Part shown: positions 1 to 5,832 of the stretch, piece by piece
How positions within the stretch are numbered: position 1 is the first letter of the stretch
How the letters are laid out: the number at the start of each line of letters is the position of its first letter
NCBI GenBank assembly: GCA_044432805.1
Contig: JAWXUI010000032.1
Location: 1-12,552 of the forward strand
DNA length: 12,552 nt
Source: CAYJEO01 sp044432805
Lineage (GTDB): Bacteria > Bacillota_I > Bacilli_A > RF39 > UBA660
Reading direction: 5' to 3'
Notes under the pieces: generated by a model
Databases searched by the model: none
Told to the model about the DNA's origin: nothing
The model's input: the letters and a program-made list of their open reading frames with translations, nothing else
Made by a program: the position numbers and the translations under genes

Positions 1-262
1 CACCACCTGCATTTATGTGATTTGAAATAACAACTACATCTTTTCCATTACCAAAAGCAGATAAAACTCTACTAACTCGTTCTTCTGGATCAAGAGTTTC
101 ATCGGTATCTCTAGTCATATAAACAGATACACCTAATTCATTAAATTTATCGTACATCACTTGAGAAATTTTTAAAGTATATTCTTTTTCAAAAAAAGTC
201 TCTCCAACAGCTCCTGGATCACTACCACCATGTCCTGCATCAATAACAACTTTATATTCCAT
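1..262 (-). CDS. N-acetylmuramoyl-L-alanine amidase, Amidase_3 family (3' end outside window)
   Basis: The frame starts at ATG 262 and stays open to the left edge (87 codons seen), so the C-terminal part is missing. The first residues read MEYKVVIDAGHGGSDPG, the hallmark first zinc-ligand motif of Amidase_3 enzymes (His11). A Glu at 25 or 27 fits the second ligand, TRDTD is at 50-54, and SNHINAGG at 80-87 holds the third ligand, His82. The family cleaves the amide bond between N-acetylmuramic acid and L-Ala of peptidoglycan. No signal peptide precedes the catalytic domain, which fits an autolysin, endolysin-like or spore-type enzyme with targeting further downstream. AGGTGAT lies 6 bases before the ATG. 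The 5' end is duplicated at 5849-5895, which is unusual. Family assignment is secure; the physiological role is not. Confidence 0.93.
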   Translation of the reverse strand, partial: MEYKVVIDAGHGGSDPGAVGETFFEKEYTLKISQVMYDKFNELGVSVYMTRDTDETLDPEERVSRVLSAFGNGKDVVVISNHINAGG

Positions 263-277
263 AATTAAATCACCTAT
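231..277 (-). repeat. 47-bp direct repeat, copy 1 (amidase 5' end)
   Basis: Positions 231-277 are identical base for base to 5849-5895, in the same orientation. This copy covers the first codons of the intact amidase gene, its ribosome-binding site and a few leader bases. Homology continues imperfectly for about 15 bases upstream of the gene and stops abruptly inside the coding region. Confidence 0.95.
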
Positions 278-363
278 GTTAATATATGTATTTTCCTAAA
301 TATTGTTATTAATAATTATCGTGGTCCAAAAACATCAAAGCAAAGGATTTATTAATGCAATAG

Positions 364-597
364 AAAAATATATATTTAAATAAACTTCAATTAATATCTT
401 TGATATTACCATTAATAACATTTGTTTTTATTATTTTGTTTCCTAATTTAAAAACAGAAAATCTATGTTGGATATTTATATTCATTAAGTTGTTAGCTTC
501 ATTATTCTTAATTGCTATTAATGCATTTATAATATGAATTATTTATTCATTAGATTTCTTTATTAATAAAAAAAATGACACCTACAAAGCCTGGTAA
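364..597 (+). pseudogene. Remnant of a small hydrophobic membrane protein
   Basis: This plus-strand frame is open from 364 to TAA at 595-597 except for one in-frame TGA at 535-537, and a TAG ends the frame just upstream at 361-363. The translation is strongly hydrophobic: a first segment around LISLILPLITFVFIILFP, a second around WIFIFIKLLASLFLIAINAF, then a polar tail ending NKKNDTYKAW. No ATG with a ribosome-binding site begins it. Composition and length suggest the C-terminal part of a decayed multi-span protein. It is the only gene-like frame on the plus strand. I do not recognise the family. The rest of the 507-base gap (263-769) holds only the hairpins listed separately and AT-rich sequence. 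Confidence 0.4.
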
Positions 598-638
598 AAT
601 TTATTGAAAAATTAATTTTTTTATTGTATTTAAATACG

Positions 639-660
639 AAAAAACTCGCATTAGCGAGTT
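639..660 (-). terminator. Rho-independent terminator of the Nudix gene
   Basis: The 7-bp stem AACTCGC/GCGAGTT (643-649 with 654-660) encloses the loop ATTA. Read on the minus strand it is followed by a run of T (complement of 639-644). It lies about 110 bases beyond the stop codon of the Nudix gene and is the clear transcript end for the DUF5680-Nudix pair. Confidence 0.85.
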
Positions 661-689
661 AGAAAAGTTTCAAAAGAGATATCCCTTTG

Positions 690-724
690 CACACCGATAT
701 TGGCAGAGCCAATATCGTAGTGTG
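690..724. other. Strong isolated hairpin in an intergenic region
   Basis: CGATATTGGC (695-704) pairs perfectly with GCCAATATCG (708-717) around a 3-base loop. The flanks CACAC (690-694) and GTGTG (720-724) extend it by 5 bp, with a 2-base bulge at 718-719. It is GC-richer than its surroundings and no T run follows on either strand, so it is not a normal terminator. A weaker palindrome lies next to it at 673-688 (AAAGAGAT/ATCCCTTT, 7 of 8). On the minus strand these two and the terminator at 639-660 would give a three-hairpin 3' UTR or a small RNA. Confidence 0.7.
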
Positions 725-769
725 TTACTATTTAGCCAACTTAATAACTTATATATATTTATTGATATC

Positions 770-1297
770 CTAAATAGCAAAATCTATTTTTCTTACCTCT
801 TCTAATAATTTTATTCGATTATCATCAAATGTAAACTTATTACTGTTTTCTTTTATATGTTTAATAACAGTATCTATCGAAAAATATTTAACTTCACTCA
901 ATTCTTCTGGCTGAATTTTATAATATTGTTCCGACAAATTAGAGTAAATACAATAAAAATAAGTAATATGAGAATTTTTTTCTTTGATAACAATTTCTCT
1001 TTGAAAAAAAGATATCAATTTTTTTTCGTCTACCTTTAAACCTAACTCTTCATTTAATTCTCTAAGTGCTGCTTCTTTCAATGTTTCAGTAGCTTCAACA
1101 TGCCCAGAACAAGCACCCCATTTTCCAGGATTAAATCTCTTATTCAAACTACGTTTCTGTAATAAAATCTCTTTTTTGGCATTAATAACATAAATAGAAA
1201 TTTCATTATGTAATAAATTTCTATCATGCGCTATTTCTTTTTCTAATATTTCTCCAGTATCATTACCATTTTTATCTACAATCTTTATATATTCCAT
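770..1297 (-). CDS. Nudix hydrolase (IPP isomerase/YfcD-like subgroup)
   Basis: This 175-residue protein contains a complete Nudix box, Gx5Ex7REUxEExGU, at residues 65-87 (G65, E71, R79-E80, E83-E84, G86). Catalytic metal binding therefore looks intact. The N-terminal part (VDKNGNDTGEI, then HNEISIYVINAKKEILLQKRS and NPGKWGACSGH) has the layout of Nudix proteins related to isopentenyl-diphosphate isomerase, many of which are general nucleoside-diphosphate hydrolases. The substrate cannot be read from sequence; true isomerase activity is unlikely without its full signature. The start ATG has GGAG 6 bases upstream. It begins 31 bases after the DUF5680 stop and probably shares its transcript, which ends at the terminator at 639-660. 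The stop is TAG. Confidence 0.9.
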   Translation of the reverse strand: MEYIKIVDKNGNDTGEILEKEIAHDRNLLHNEISIYVINAKKEILLQKRSLNKRFNPGKWGACSGHVEATETLKEAALRELNEELGLKVDEKKLISFFQREIVIKEKNSHITYFYCIYSNLSEQYYKIQPEELSEVKYFSIDTVIKHIKENSNKFTFDDNRIKLLEEVRKIDFAI

Positions 1298-1328
1298 TCT
1301 TTCTCCTATAAAAACATTAAAAATGTTA

Positions 1329-1796
1329 TTACTTTTGAATTAACCCACCATGGCATTTTAATTCATATATTTTAATATTATTTTTATATATACTTTCTGT
1401 TCCTTCAAAATTAGATAAAGTTCCATTTGAATCAAAAGTATATTTGTATTCATTATTTACATATTCTTTTGGACCTCTTAATGGTAAACTATCTTGCGAA
1501 TGTCCAACTAACATTAAAGCTGGTCGCAACGCTTTATCCATCGCTTCTTCTGTTAAAGAATCGTCAAGTGATTTTCCATAATAGTTCATTCCCCAAATAG
1601 GTAGTCCCTCATTTGTATAAACAATTTCTTCACCCATAAAATTCGTTCCGCCAAAGTATGTATCGTGATATGTCATTATATTATTTTTATATTCATAATC
1701 TATAGAATTCTTTCTACTTGAATCGACTTTTTCCACATTTGCATTAGCATAAGTTTGTATTTTTGCTTCTATTAAAAAATCAGATATTTCTTTCAC
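1329..1796 (-). CDS. DUF5680 domain protein
   Basis: This 155-residue soluble protein has no signal peptide. It matches my memory of the DUF5680 pattern: an N-terminal LIEAKIQTYAN, then YHDTYFGGTNFMGEEIVY (about residues 43-60), GLPIWGMNYYGK, a GPKEY motif, and a terminal FEGTESIYKNNIKIYELKCHGG. The function of this family is unknown to me. The start is GTG at 1796, preceded by AGAAGG at 7 bases; no better ATG exists. An extended -10 (TG-A-TATACT, TATACT at 1821-1826) lies just upstream without a good -35. The next gene, the Nudix hydrolase, follows after 31 bases, so the two are likely co-expressed. Confidence 0.8.
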   Translation of the reverse strand: MKEISDFLIEAKIQTYANANVEKVDSSRKNSIDYEYKNNIMTYHDTYFGGTNFMGEEIVYTNEGLPIWGMNYYGKSLDDSLTEEAMDKALRPALMLVGHSQDSLPLRGPKEYVNNEYKYTFDSNGTLSNFEGTESIYKNNIKIYELKCHGGLIQK

Positions 1797-1820
1797 TAAA
1801 AAACCTTCTTTCTACAAATT

Positions 1821-1829
1821 AGTATATCA
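1821..1829 (-). promoter_or_regulatory. Candidate extended -10 promoter of the DUF5680-Nudix pair
   Basis: On the minus strand the sequence reads TGATATACT, an extended -10 with TATACT at 1821-1826. It lies 24 bases before the GTG start. No recognisable -35 is seen at 16-18 bases, so the call rests on the TGn motif alone. Confidence 0.4.
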
Positions 1830-1884
1830 TAAAACTTCGATAATTTTCTTTCTGACTAAAATTCATATATTTTTTATTTATCTT

Positions 1885-2037
1885 TTACATAGTATAATCA
1901 TTATTTTTTTCTTCTTTATAAATATATGTATATTCTTTTTCTATGTTTGCATATTCAAATAACTCATTTTCTTTAGTTGTATCGATACTAATTTCTATAA
2001 TATTTTTTTTATAAAACGTTTCATCACGAAGAACCAT
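1885..2037 (-). CDS. Possible small protein or gene remnant (50 aa)
   Basis: This frame begins MVLRDETFYKKNIIEISIDT and ends at TAA after 50 residues. It is rich in Glu, Lys, Asn and Tyr. The open frame extends 8 codons upstream of the ATG to a TAA, and no convincing ribosome-binding site precedes the ATG, so it may be the tail of a broken gene rather than a working small gene. I do not recognise it. The remaining gap around it (1797-1884 and 2038-2182) contains the DUF5680 promoter region and otherwise nothing but AT-rich sequence. No strong terminator is visible behind the rdgB-like gene. Confidence 0.3.
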   Translation of the reverse strand: MVLRDETFYKKNIIEISIDTTKENELFEYANIEKEYTYIYKEEKNNDYTM

Positions 2038-2182
2038 TTTATTTCGTTTATTGCTAGGTTTTTACTAAGATTATTACCATATTTAAGTAAGTAGTATTAA
2101 AACCTCTTATAAAGGCAGTTTATGTAATATAATAGGTTCTCATTTTTATCTTCTAATCTTTTATTTTTATTTTTTAATGATA

Positions 2183-2776
2183 TTATATAATGTTTTGAGT
2201 TCTGATTAATTCAAAAATTTGAGTAGATAAATTTTCTAACGAATCCTTTCTAGGACTAATCTTATTTTTTTCTTTACTAGATAACTGTGCTATGGTTTTA
2301 AAATTTTTAAGTAAAAATATTTTATCAAAACCAAACCCGTTTTCTCCTTTTTCAGACATTGCAATTGTCCCGAGTAATACAGATTCATAACTTAATGTAT
2401 TAACTCCATCATAATAAACCACACAACAAATAAATTTACAATCTCTATTTTGAGTATTATCTTTCATTTTTTTTATTATAAATTCATTTCTTTCTTGATC
2501 ATTTTTATCTTCGCCTAGAAATCTATGTGTTAACACTCCTGGCCAATGGTCAAAACAATCAATGCAAAGTCCACTATCATCTGCTATAACAGGTCTTTGC
2601 ACTATGTCATAAATTTCCTTTGCCTTTTTAAAAGCATTTTCGTAAAATGTATTTCCATCCTCTTCTACATCAACATTCAAAGATATATCATTTAAAGATA
2701 ATACGTTATGTTCTACAAATATATCTTTAATTTCTTTTATTTTTCCCTTATTGTTACTTGCAACTATTATATCCAT
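2183..2776 (-). CDS. rdgB: RdgB/HAM1-like non-canonical purine NTP pyrophosphatase, variant active site
   Basis: The 197-residue length matches the RdgB/HAM1 family, which hydrolyses ITP, dITP and XTP to the monophosphate and pyrophosphate. Visible motifs are SNNKGKIKE at 7-15, DGNTFYENAFKKA at 40-52, DDSGL at 66-70, PGVLTHRF at 79-86 and NGFGFDKIF at 146-154. The end reads TIAQLSSKEKNKISPRKDSL (161-180), where the family normally has AEL/AEM...SHRGKAL or similar: Glu has become Gln and the base-contacting His of SHR is Pro175. The fold should be kept, but base specificity may have changed. The ATG overlaps the end of the regulator gene by 10 bases, with AGGTG 5 bases upstream inside that gene. 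It is the last gene of the pnuC operon and may remove nucleotides formed by the operon's other enzymes. Confidence 0.88.
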   Translation of the reverse strand: MDIIVASNNKGKIKEIKDIFVEHNVLSLNDISLNVDVEEDGNTFYENAFKKAKEIYDIVQRPVIADDSGLCIDCFDHWPGVLTHRFLGEDKNDQERNEFIIKKMKDNTQNRDCKFICCVVYYDGVNTLSYESVLLGTIAMSEKGENGFGFDKIFLLKNFKTIAQLSSKEKNKISPRKDSLENLSTQIFELIRTQNII

Positions 2777-3486
2777 AATTTCACCTCTATCTTGTCAAAC
2801 TCATAATATTTTGTCGGTCTATAACCCTTTTGGAGCACTTGATCACTTTCTTTACAATAATTAATTATTTTTTTTCGAAAGTTAGATTTATCAACTTGTT
2901 TGTCCAATATTAATTCATATAGTTTATGTAGACTCTCGATAGTAAATATATCATTCATAAATGTGAACAAAGTATTAGTAGTATCTAATCTACTTCTGAT
3001 TAATTTGTACGACATTAAAATAAATAAAATATCTCTTTCTAAATACATATCATTAACATTTACTCTATGATAATATTCATCTTCAACTACCTCTGTTTTA
3101 TATTCATATCCTTTATTATCAATAATTAAAATTTTGTTATCTTTAAGTGAAAAATCCACTAAATTATAATTTTCATTTAAATCTATTATATTGTTTTCAT
3201 TCATTGTTGTTAGAAAAATCAAATTCCCATCGTTTGCTATATTGTGTTCTTTTTCAGATAAAAAATGTACTTGTGATAAATAAAATTTGTTTCCTCCTAT
3301 AATATTCTCCGTAAAAGACGACACATTTTTCTTCAAATTATAACACTTTTCAAAAGGCATATTCATTAAAATTGAATCAGAATTTTTTTTTGTTAACAAT
3401 TTTAAACTATAGTTATCATTTTTTTTTATATCATCACTTTTTTCTTTACACAATACAAATATAACATTATAAATATCTATTTTCAT
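2767..3486 (-). CDS. NrtR-like transcriptional regulator with degenerate Nudix sensor domain
   Basis: The C-terminal third (about residues 180-232) reads FTIESLHKLYELILDKQVDK, then SNFRKKI, and finally GYRPTKYYEF. This is the winged-helix pattern of NrtR regulators (Nudix-related regulators of NAD metabolism; family form: FTL..LQ..YE.IL...LDKRNFR.K......GRP..YY.F). The N-terminal 165 residues keep Nudix-like traces, notably FYLSQVHFLSEK at 68-79 in place of the family's YLEQL-tF. The stretch that should hold the Nudix box (about 45-67) is shortened and has no RExxEE, so hydrolysis is not expected and the domain is probably a ligand sensor. It starts 20 bases inside the fusion gene. I infer that it represses the operon by binding the palindrome over the pnuC promoter. 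Family assignment rests on my reading of the pattern. Confidence 0.72.
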   Translation of the reverse strand: MKIDIYNVIFVLCKEKSDDIKKNDNYSLKLLTKKNSDSILMNMPFEKCYNLKKNVSSFTENIIGGNKFYLSQVHFLSEKEHNIANDGNLIFLTTMNENNIIDLNENYNLVDFSLKDNKILIIDNKGYEYKTEVVEDEYYHRVNVNDMYLERDILFILMSYKLIRSRLDTTNTLFTFMNDIFTIESLHKLYELILDKQVDKSNFRKKIINYCKESDQVLQKGYRPTKYYEFDKIEVKLWI

Positions 3487-4621
3487 AAAGGAACCTCTTC
3501 TCCAAAATTTTCTCTATTATATCATTTAATTTTAAATTTGTGACATCAATTCCATGTATATTTTTTATATTCTTTAATTTCTCATAAGTATTAATATACA
3601 TTAAATTATATTCCCATGCTTTTTTATCAAACTTATTAATTTCTTTTCTTTGATTTATTCTCCTTAAAAGTTCTTCTTTATCTTGAGTAATAAGAAAGAC
3701 TAAAAATACGTTATCACCTCTTAAAAATTTTTTAAATTCATAAATTCTTGTTTCTAATGATATATCTTCAAACATATATTTACAAATTACATCTTCACTT
3801 CTATCTTGGACTACAAAACCTTTCTTAAGAAATTCTTTAGCCAATGTCGTTTTTCCTATACCATCTGTTCCTTCTAATATAATATTTGTGAATTTTAATT
3901 TCTTTATTATTTCACTTTCTATATAAAATAAATCATCATTTTTATTGTAAAAAAACATATTATATAACTCAATTATATTTTTATTAATTTTTTTAATTAT
4001 ATAATTATCTTCATACTGTTTTATAATTCTATTTTTAAAAGATATATATGATTTTGTTGTAAATAAATCATCATACGTACTTATAATTTTAACTAAATCA
4101 TTAATTATTATATCTGTTATACTTACTAAAAAATTTTTAACTTCACTATAACTTATGTATTTTGTTTTTCCAATAATATCATTATCTAAAAATTTTAAAT
4201 TATATTCGGCTATTTCACTATTTATATTATCTTTAAAATCTATATTTTTTATAATTTGCTTCCTGTTTATTGAAAAATCATTTATAAGTCTGTTATTTAT
4301 TATAGAATAATCATTATATATACCTTCTTTACTAAAGATAAATTTAAAATCTTTTTTTAAATCCAGCTTAGGCTTTATAAATTTTTCCATAAAATATTTA
4401 TCCAATAACAAATGGGTAAGTTCCCCTAATAAAAATTCGTCTTTATATTTGGTATTATTTAAAAATTTTTTAATATTTATACTTCCATTTTTATTTCTAT
4501 AGTGCAGGTTTTTAACTACATCAGGATATATAGTTCCATTATTAAATTCTATTTTGTTTTTTATATTTAATTTTCCCGAAATTAATTTAGACACAGCCAA
4601 GTGTGCTGCAATACTTGGCAT
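3467..4621 (-). CDS. Two-domain fusion: zinc-PLC/S1-P1-like hydrolase plus thymidylate-kinase-like P-loop domain
   Basis: The N-terminal part (1 to about 210) begins MPSIAAHLAV and has His7, YPD with Asp34, LHYR with His40, and GELTHLLLDKYF with His70 and Asp74. This layout fits bacterial proteins annotated as zinc-dependent phospholipase C-like, which share a fold with S1/P1 nucleases. These residues are plausible metal ligands. The C-terminal part (about 243-380) starts ILEGTDGIGKTT, a Walker A P-loop at 251-259, has DRSED at 273-277 where thymidylate kinases have their DR motif, and a lid-like LLRRINQRKE around 318-327. It resembles thymidylate or deoxynucleoside kinases. Fusion of a hydrolase with a nucleotide kinase is unusual; together with its neighbours it suggests work on a nucleotide. 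The start overlaps the previous stop (TAATG) with AAAGGAT 8 bases upstream. Its DNA is extremely AT-rich (line 3961-4020 has 6 G/C in 60). Confidence 0.75.
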   Translation of the reverse strand: MPSIAAHLAVSKLISGKLNIKNKIEFNNGTIYPDVVKNLHYRNKNGSINIKKFLNNTKYKDEFLLGELTHLLLDKYFMEKFIKPKLDLKKDFKFIFSKEGIYNDYSIINNRLINDFSINRKQIIKNIDFKDNINSEIAEYNLKFLDNDIIGKTKYISYSEVKNFLVSITDIIINDLVKIISTYDDLFTTKSYISFKNRIIKQYEDNYIIKKINKNIIELYNMFFYNKNDDLFYIESEIIKKLKFTNIILEGTDGIGKTTLAKEFLKKGFVVQDRSEDVICKYMFEDISLETRIYEFKKFLRGDNVFLVFLITQDKEELLRRINQRKEINKFDKKAWEYNLMYINTYEKLKNIKNIHGIDVTNLKLNDIIEKILEKRFLYENRYL

Positions 4622-5130
4622 TATAAATTATCCTTTATATAATTAATTATTTCTATTTCATCATTAACGTATATTAATTCCACATTATTATTCATTTTTA
4701 AACTAGTTATAACCGGAAACCAATATTCGTATTCCGTTTTAAATTGAGTAATTTTTTCACTAAGGAAAACAATAATTTTTTTATCTTTAAAAGCCGCATA
4801 AATAAGTTCCGTAACACTTGCAATTGCACAGTATTCTAAAAGAGATACAATAAATATATCACAATCATCTATTTCTTTAAGTTCTCTATTCACAACATTT
4901 TCGCATTCTCCAAATTTCAACTTTTCTTGTGGTGCTTCTTCATAATAAAACCCGCCCGTATATAAGAGGTTATCGTTTACTAAACATTTAGTTTCTGGTC
5001 TAGCATATACAAAGTTTTGCACACCCACTAATTTACTACGTAAATCATCACTTAACTTTTCAATAACGTTTGCTTTTGAAATATCTTTGTGTTTTACCTT
5101 ATATGCTGATGAGAGAAATATTTTTTTCAT
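4621..5130 (-). CDS. Nucleoside 2-deoxyribosyltransferase-like protein
   Basis: This 169-residue protein has the nucleoside 2-deoxyribosyltransferase layout: MKKIFLSSAY at the N-terminus, YTGGFYYEE at 57-65, then VVNRELKEIDDCDIFIVSL at 79-97, SVTELIYAAFKDKKIIVFL at 105-123. Glu108 stands where these enzymes have the glutamate nucleophile (GTxxELGYA). The Asp six residues before it in classical enzymes is Ala102 here. The family swaps bases between deoxyribonucleosides or hydrolyses the N-glycosidic bond of (deoxy)nucleotides; the fold is related to TIR-type NAD-cleaving domains, so an NAD-like substrate is also possible. Its ATG overlaps the pnuC stop by one base (TAATG), with AAGGAAG upstream inside pnuC. 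The operon position between a transporter and a kinase fusion supports a salvage role. The exact reaction is unknown. Confidence 0.75.
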   Translation of the reverse strand: MKKIFLSSAYKVKHKDISKANVIEKLSDDLRSKLVGVQNFVYARPETKCLVNDNLLYTGGFYYEEAPQEKLKFGECENVVNRELKEIDDCDIFIVSLLEYCAIASVTELIYAAFKDKKIIVFLSEKITQFKTEYEYWFPVITSLKMNNNVELIYVNDEIEIINYIKDNL

Positions 5131-5690
5131 TATAACACTTCCTTTTCCATAATTTTTTTCCAGTTAATATATGAAGCTACTGCCATAAATGTCCAAACTA
5201 AATTTAATGTTAATAAATATATTGCTTGATCTGGCAATAAAGCATAAGCTATTATGTAAAATATATCATTGATAAACCATATAAGCCAAGTATCGATTCT
5301 TCTTCTCAAAGTATAATACGTTGCTACAATACCTGATACCGTCGTAAATGCATCTATAAAAGGTAACGAATCATTAATACTTTTTAAATACAATCCAAAT
5401 AAAACAGTTCCCACTAAAATTCCAAATATATAAATTATTCTTTCTTTATACGAGCAAGACGTAATTTTTAATTCTTTTCTATCGTTCCAAAGTATCCATC
5501 CTACAATTCCCACTACAATATAAACACTACTATTAATCATATCTCCATACAATGCCACAGAATATGAGAATACAATCATAAGTAACATTTGACAAATATA
5601 TGCTATCCAATTATACCTACTGTTTTTTAATAGTAACACCCCCTGAATCAGTCCAAATATTGTTGCGCCTATTTCAATCATTTCGATCAT
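5130..5690 (-). CDS. pnuC: PnuC-family nucleoside/nicotinamide riboside transporter
   Basis: With the start at ATG 5690 the protein has 186 residues, almost all hydrophobic, with six to seven membrane segments. Diagnostic features are NSRYNW at 23-28 in the first helices and LRRRIDTWLIWFINDIFYI at 128-146, the W-x2-W-x2-N substrate-site motif of PnuC transporters. The family moves nicotinamide riboside by facilitated diffusion, with trapping by a cytosolic kinase. Some members move other vitamins or deoxynucleosides, so the substrate is open. I chose 5690 because AGGAG lies 9 bases upstream at 5700-5704. An in-frame TTG at 5744 is actually the -35 box and cannot be translated from this promoter. 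A second ATG at 5681 has a poor distance. It is the first gene of a five-gene overlapping operon. Confidence 0.88.
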   Translation of the reverse strand: MIEMIEIGATIFGLIQGVLLLKNSRYNWIAYICQMLLMIVFSYSVALYGDMINSSVYIVVGIVGWILWNDRKELKITSCSYKERIIYIFGILVGTVLFGLYLKSINDSLPFIDAFTTVSGIVATYYTLRRRIDTWLIWFINDIFYIIAYALLPDQAIYLLTLNLVWTFMAVASYINWKKIMEKEVL

Positions 5691-5699
5691 TTCTTTCCT

Positions 5700-5704
5700 C
5701 TCCT
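5700..5704 (-). promoter_or_regulatory. Ribosome-binding site fixing the pnuC start
   Basis: AGGAG (minus strand, within AAAGGAG at 5700-5706) lies 9 bases before ATG 5690. It rules out the longer frame that begins in the -35 box. Confidence 0.85.
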
Positions 5705-5705
5705 T

Positions 5706-5732
5706 TACATAAAGTATTATATACCTTATGTA
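5706..5732. promoter_or_regulatory. 27-bp palindromic operator overlapping the pnuC -10 box
   Basis: TACATAAAGTAT (5706-5717) and ATACCTTATGTA (5721-5732) are inverted copies matching at 11 of 12 bases, separated by TAT. The palindrome covers the -10 box, part of the spacer and the likely transcription start, the ideal position for a repressor. The NrtR-like protein encoded fourth in the operon is the obvious candidate; this link is inferred. Confidence 0.75.
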
Positions 5733-5744
5733 TGCGTTTGTCAA
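5716..5744 (-). promoter_or_regulatory. Consensus sigma-70/A promoter of the pnuC operon
   Basis: On the minus strand TTGACA (5739-5744) and TATAAT (5716-5721) are separated by exactly 17 bases, a perfect match to the housekeeping consensus. Transcription should begin near 5709, giving a leader of only about 20 bases. Such a strong promoter with an overlapping palindrome implies repression as the main control. Confidence 0.9.
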
Positions 5745-5770
5745 CCATTTTTACAACTTTTTCACGTATT

Positions 5771-5792
5771 AAAAAAAGCATAAATTTTATGC
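5771..5792 (-). terminator. Terminator upstream of the pnuC promoter
   Basis: GCATAAA (5778-5784) and TTTATGC (5786-5792) form a tight hairpin. Read on the minus strand it is followed by seven T (complement of 5771-5777). It would end transcripts coming from 6066-6395 or from the amidase relic and insulate the pnuC promoter. Confidence 0.65.
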
Positions 5793-5832
5793 CTTTTAAT
5801 TGTATTTTATAGCCTTTTTTCATATCCTTGGT

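Noticed and set aside
535..537. TGA read as tryptophan (mycoplasma-type code)
   Set aside because: All intact genes are full length with TGA as stop and use TGG for Trp where I checked; the TGA here lies in a frame without a start, so decay is the simpler reading.
1313..1327. Terminator between the DUF5680 and Nudix genes
   Set aside because: The stem AACAT/ATGTT has only 5 AT-rich base pairs; with a 31-base gap holding a ribosome-binding site, co-transcription is more likely.
2112..2136. Possible second operator (TTTATGTAATATAAT) resembling one arm of the pnuC palindrome
   Set aside because: Only one half-site with no matching inverted arm; expected by chance in such AT-rich DNA. A similar half-match at 1885-1900 was dropped for the same reason.
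5691..5744. Longer pnuC reading frame starting at TTG 5744 (18 extra residues)
   Set aside because: The TTG is the first half of the -35 box TTGACA and lies upstream of the transcription start; a good ribosome-binding site sits before ATG 5690.
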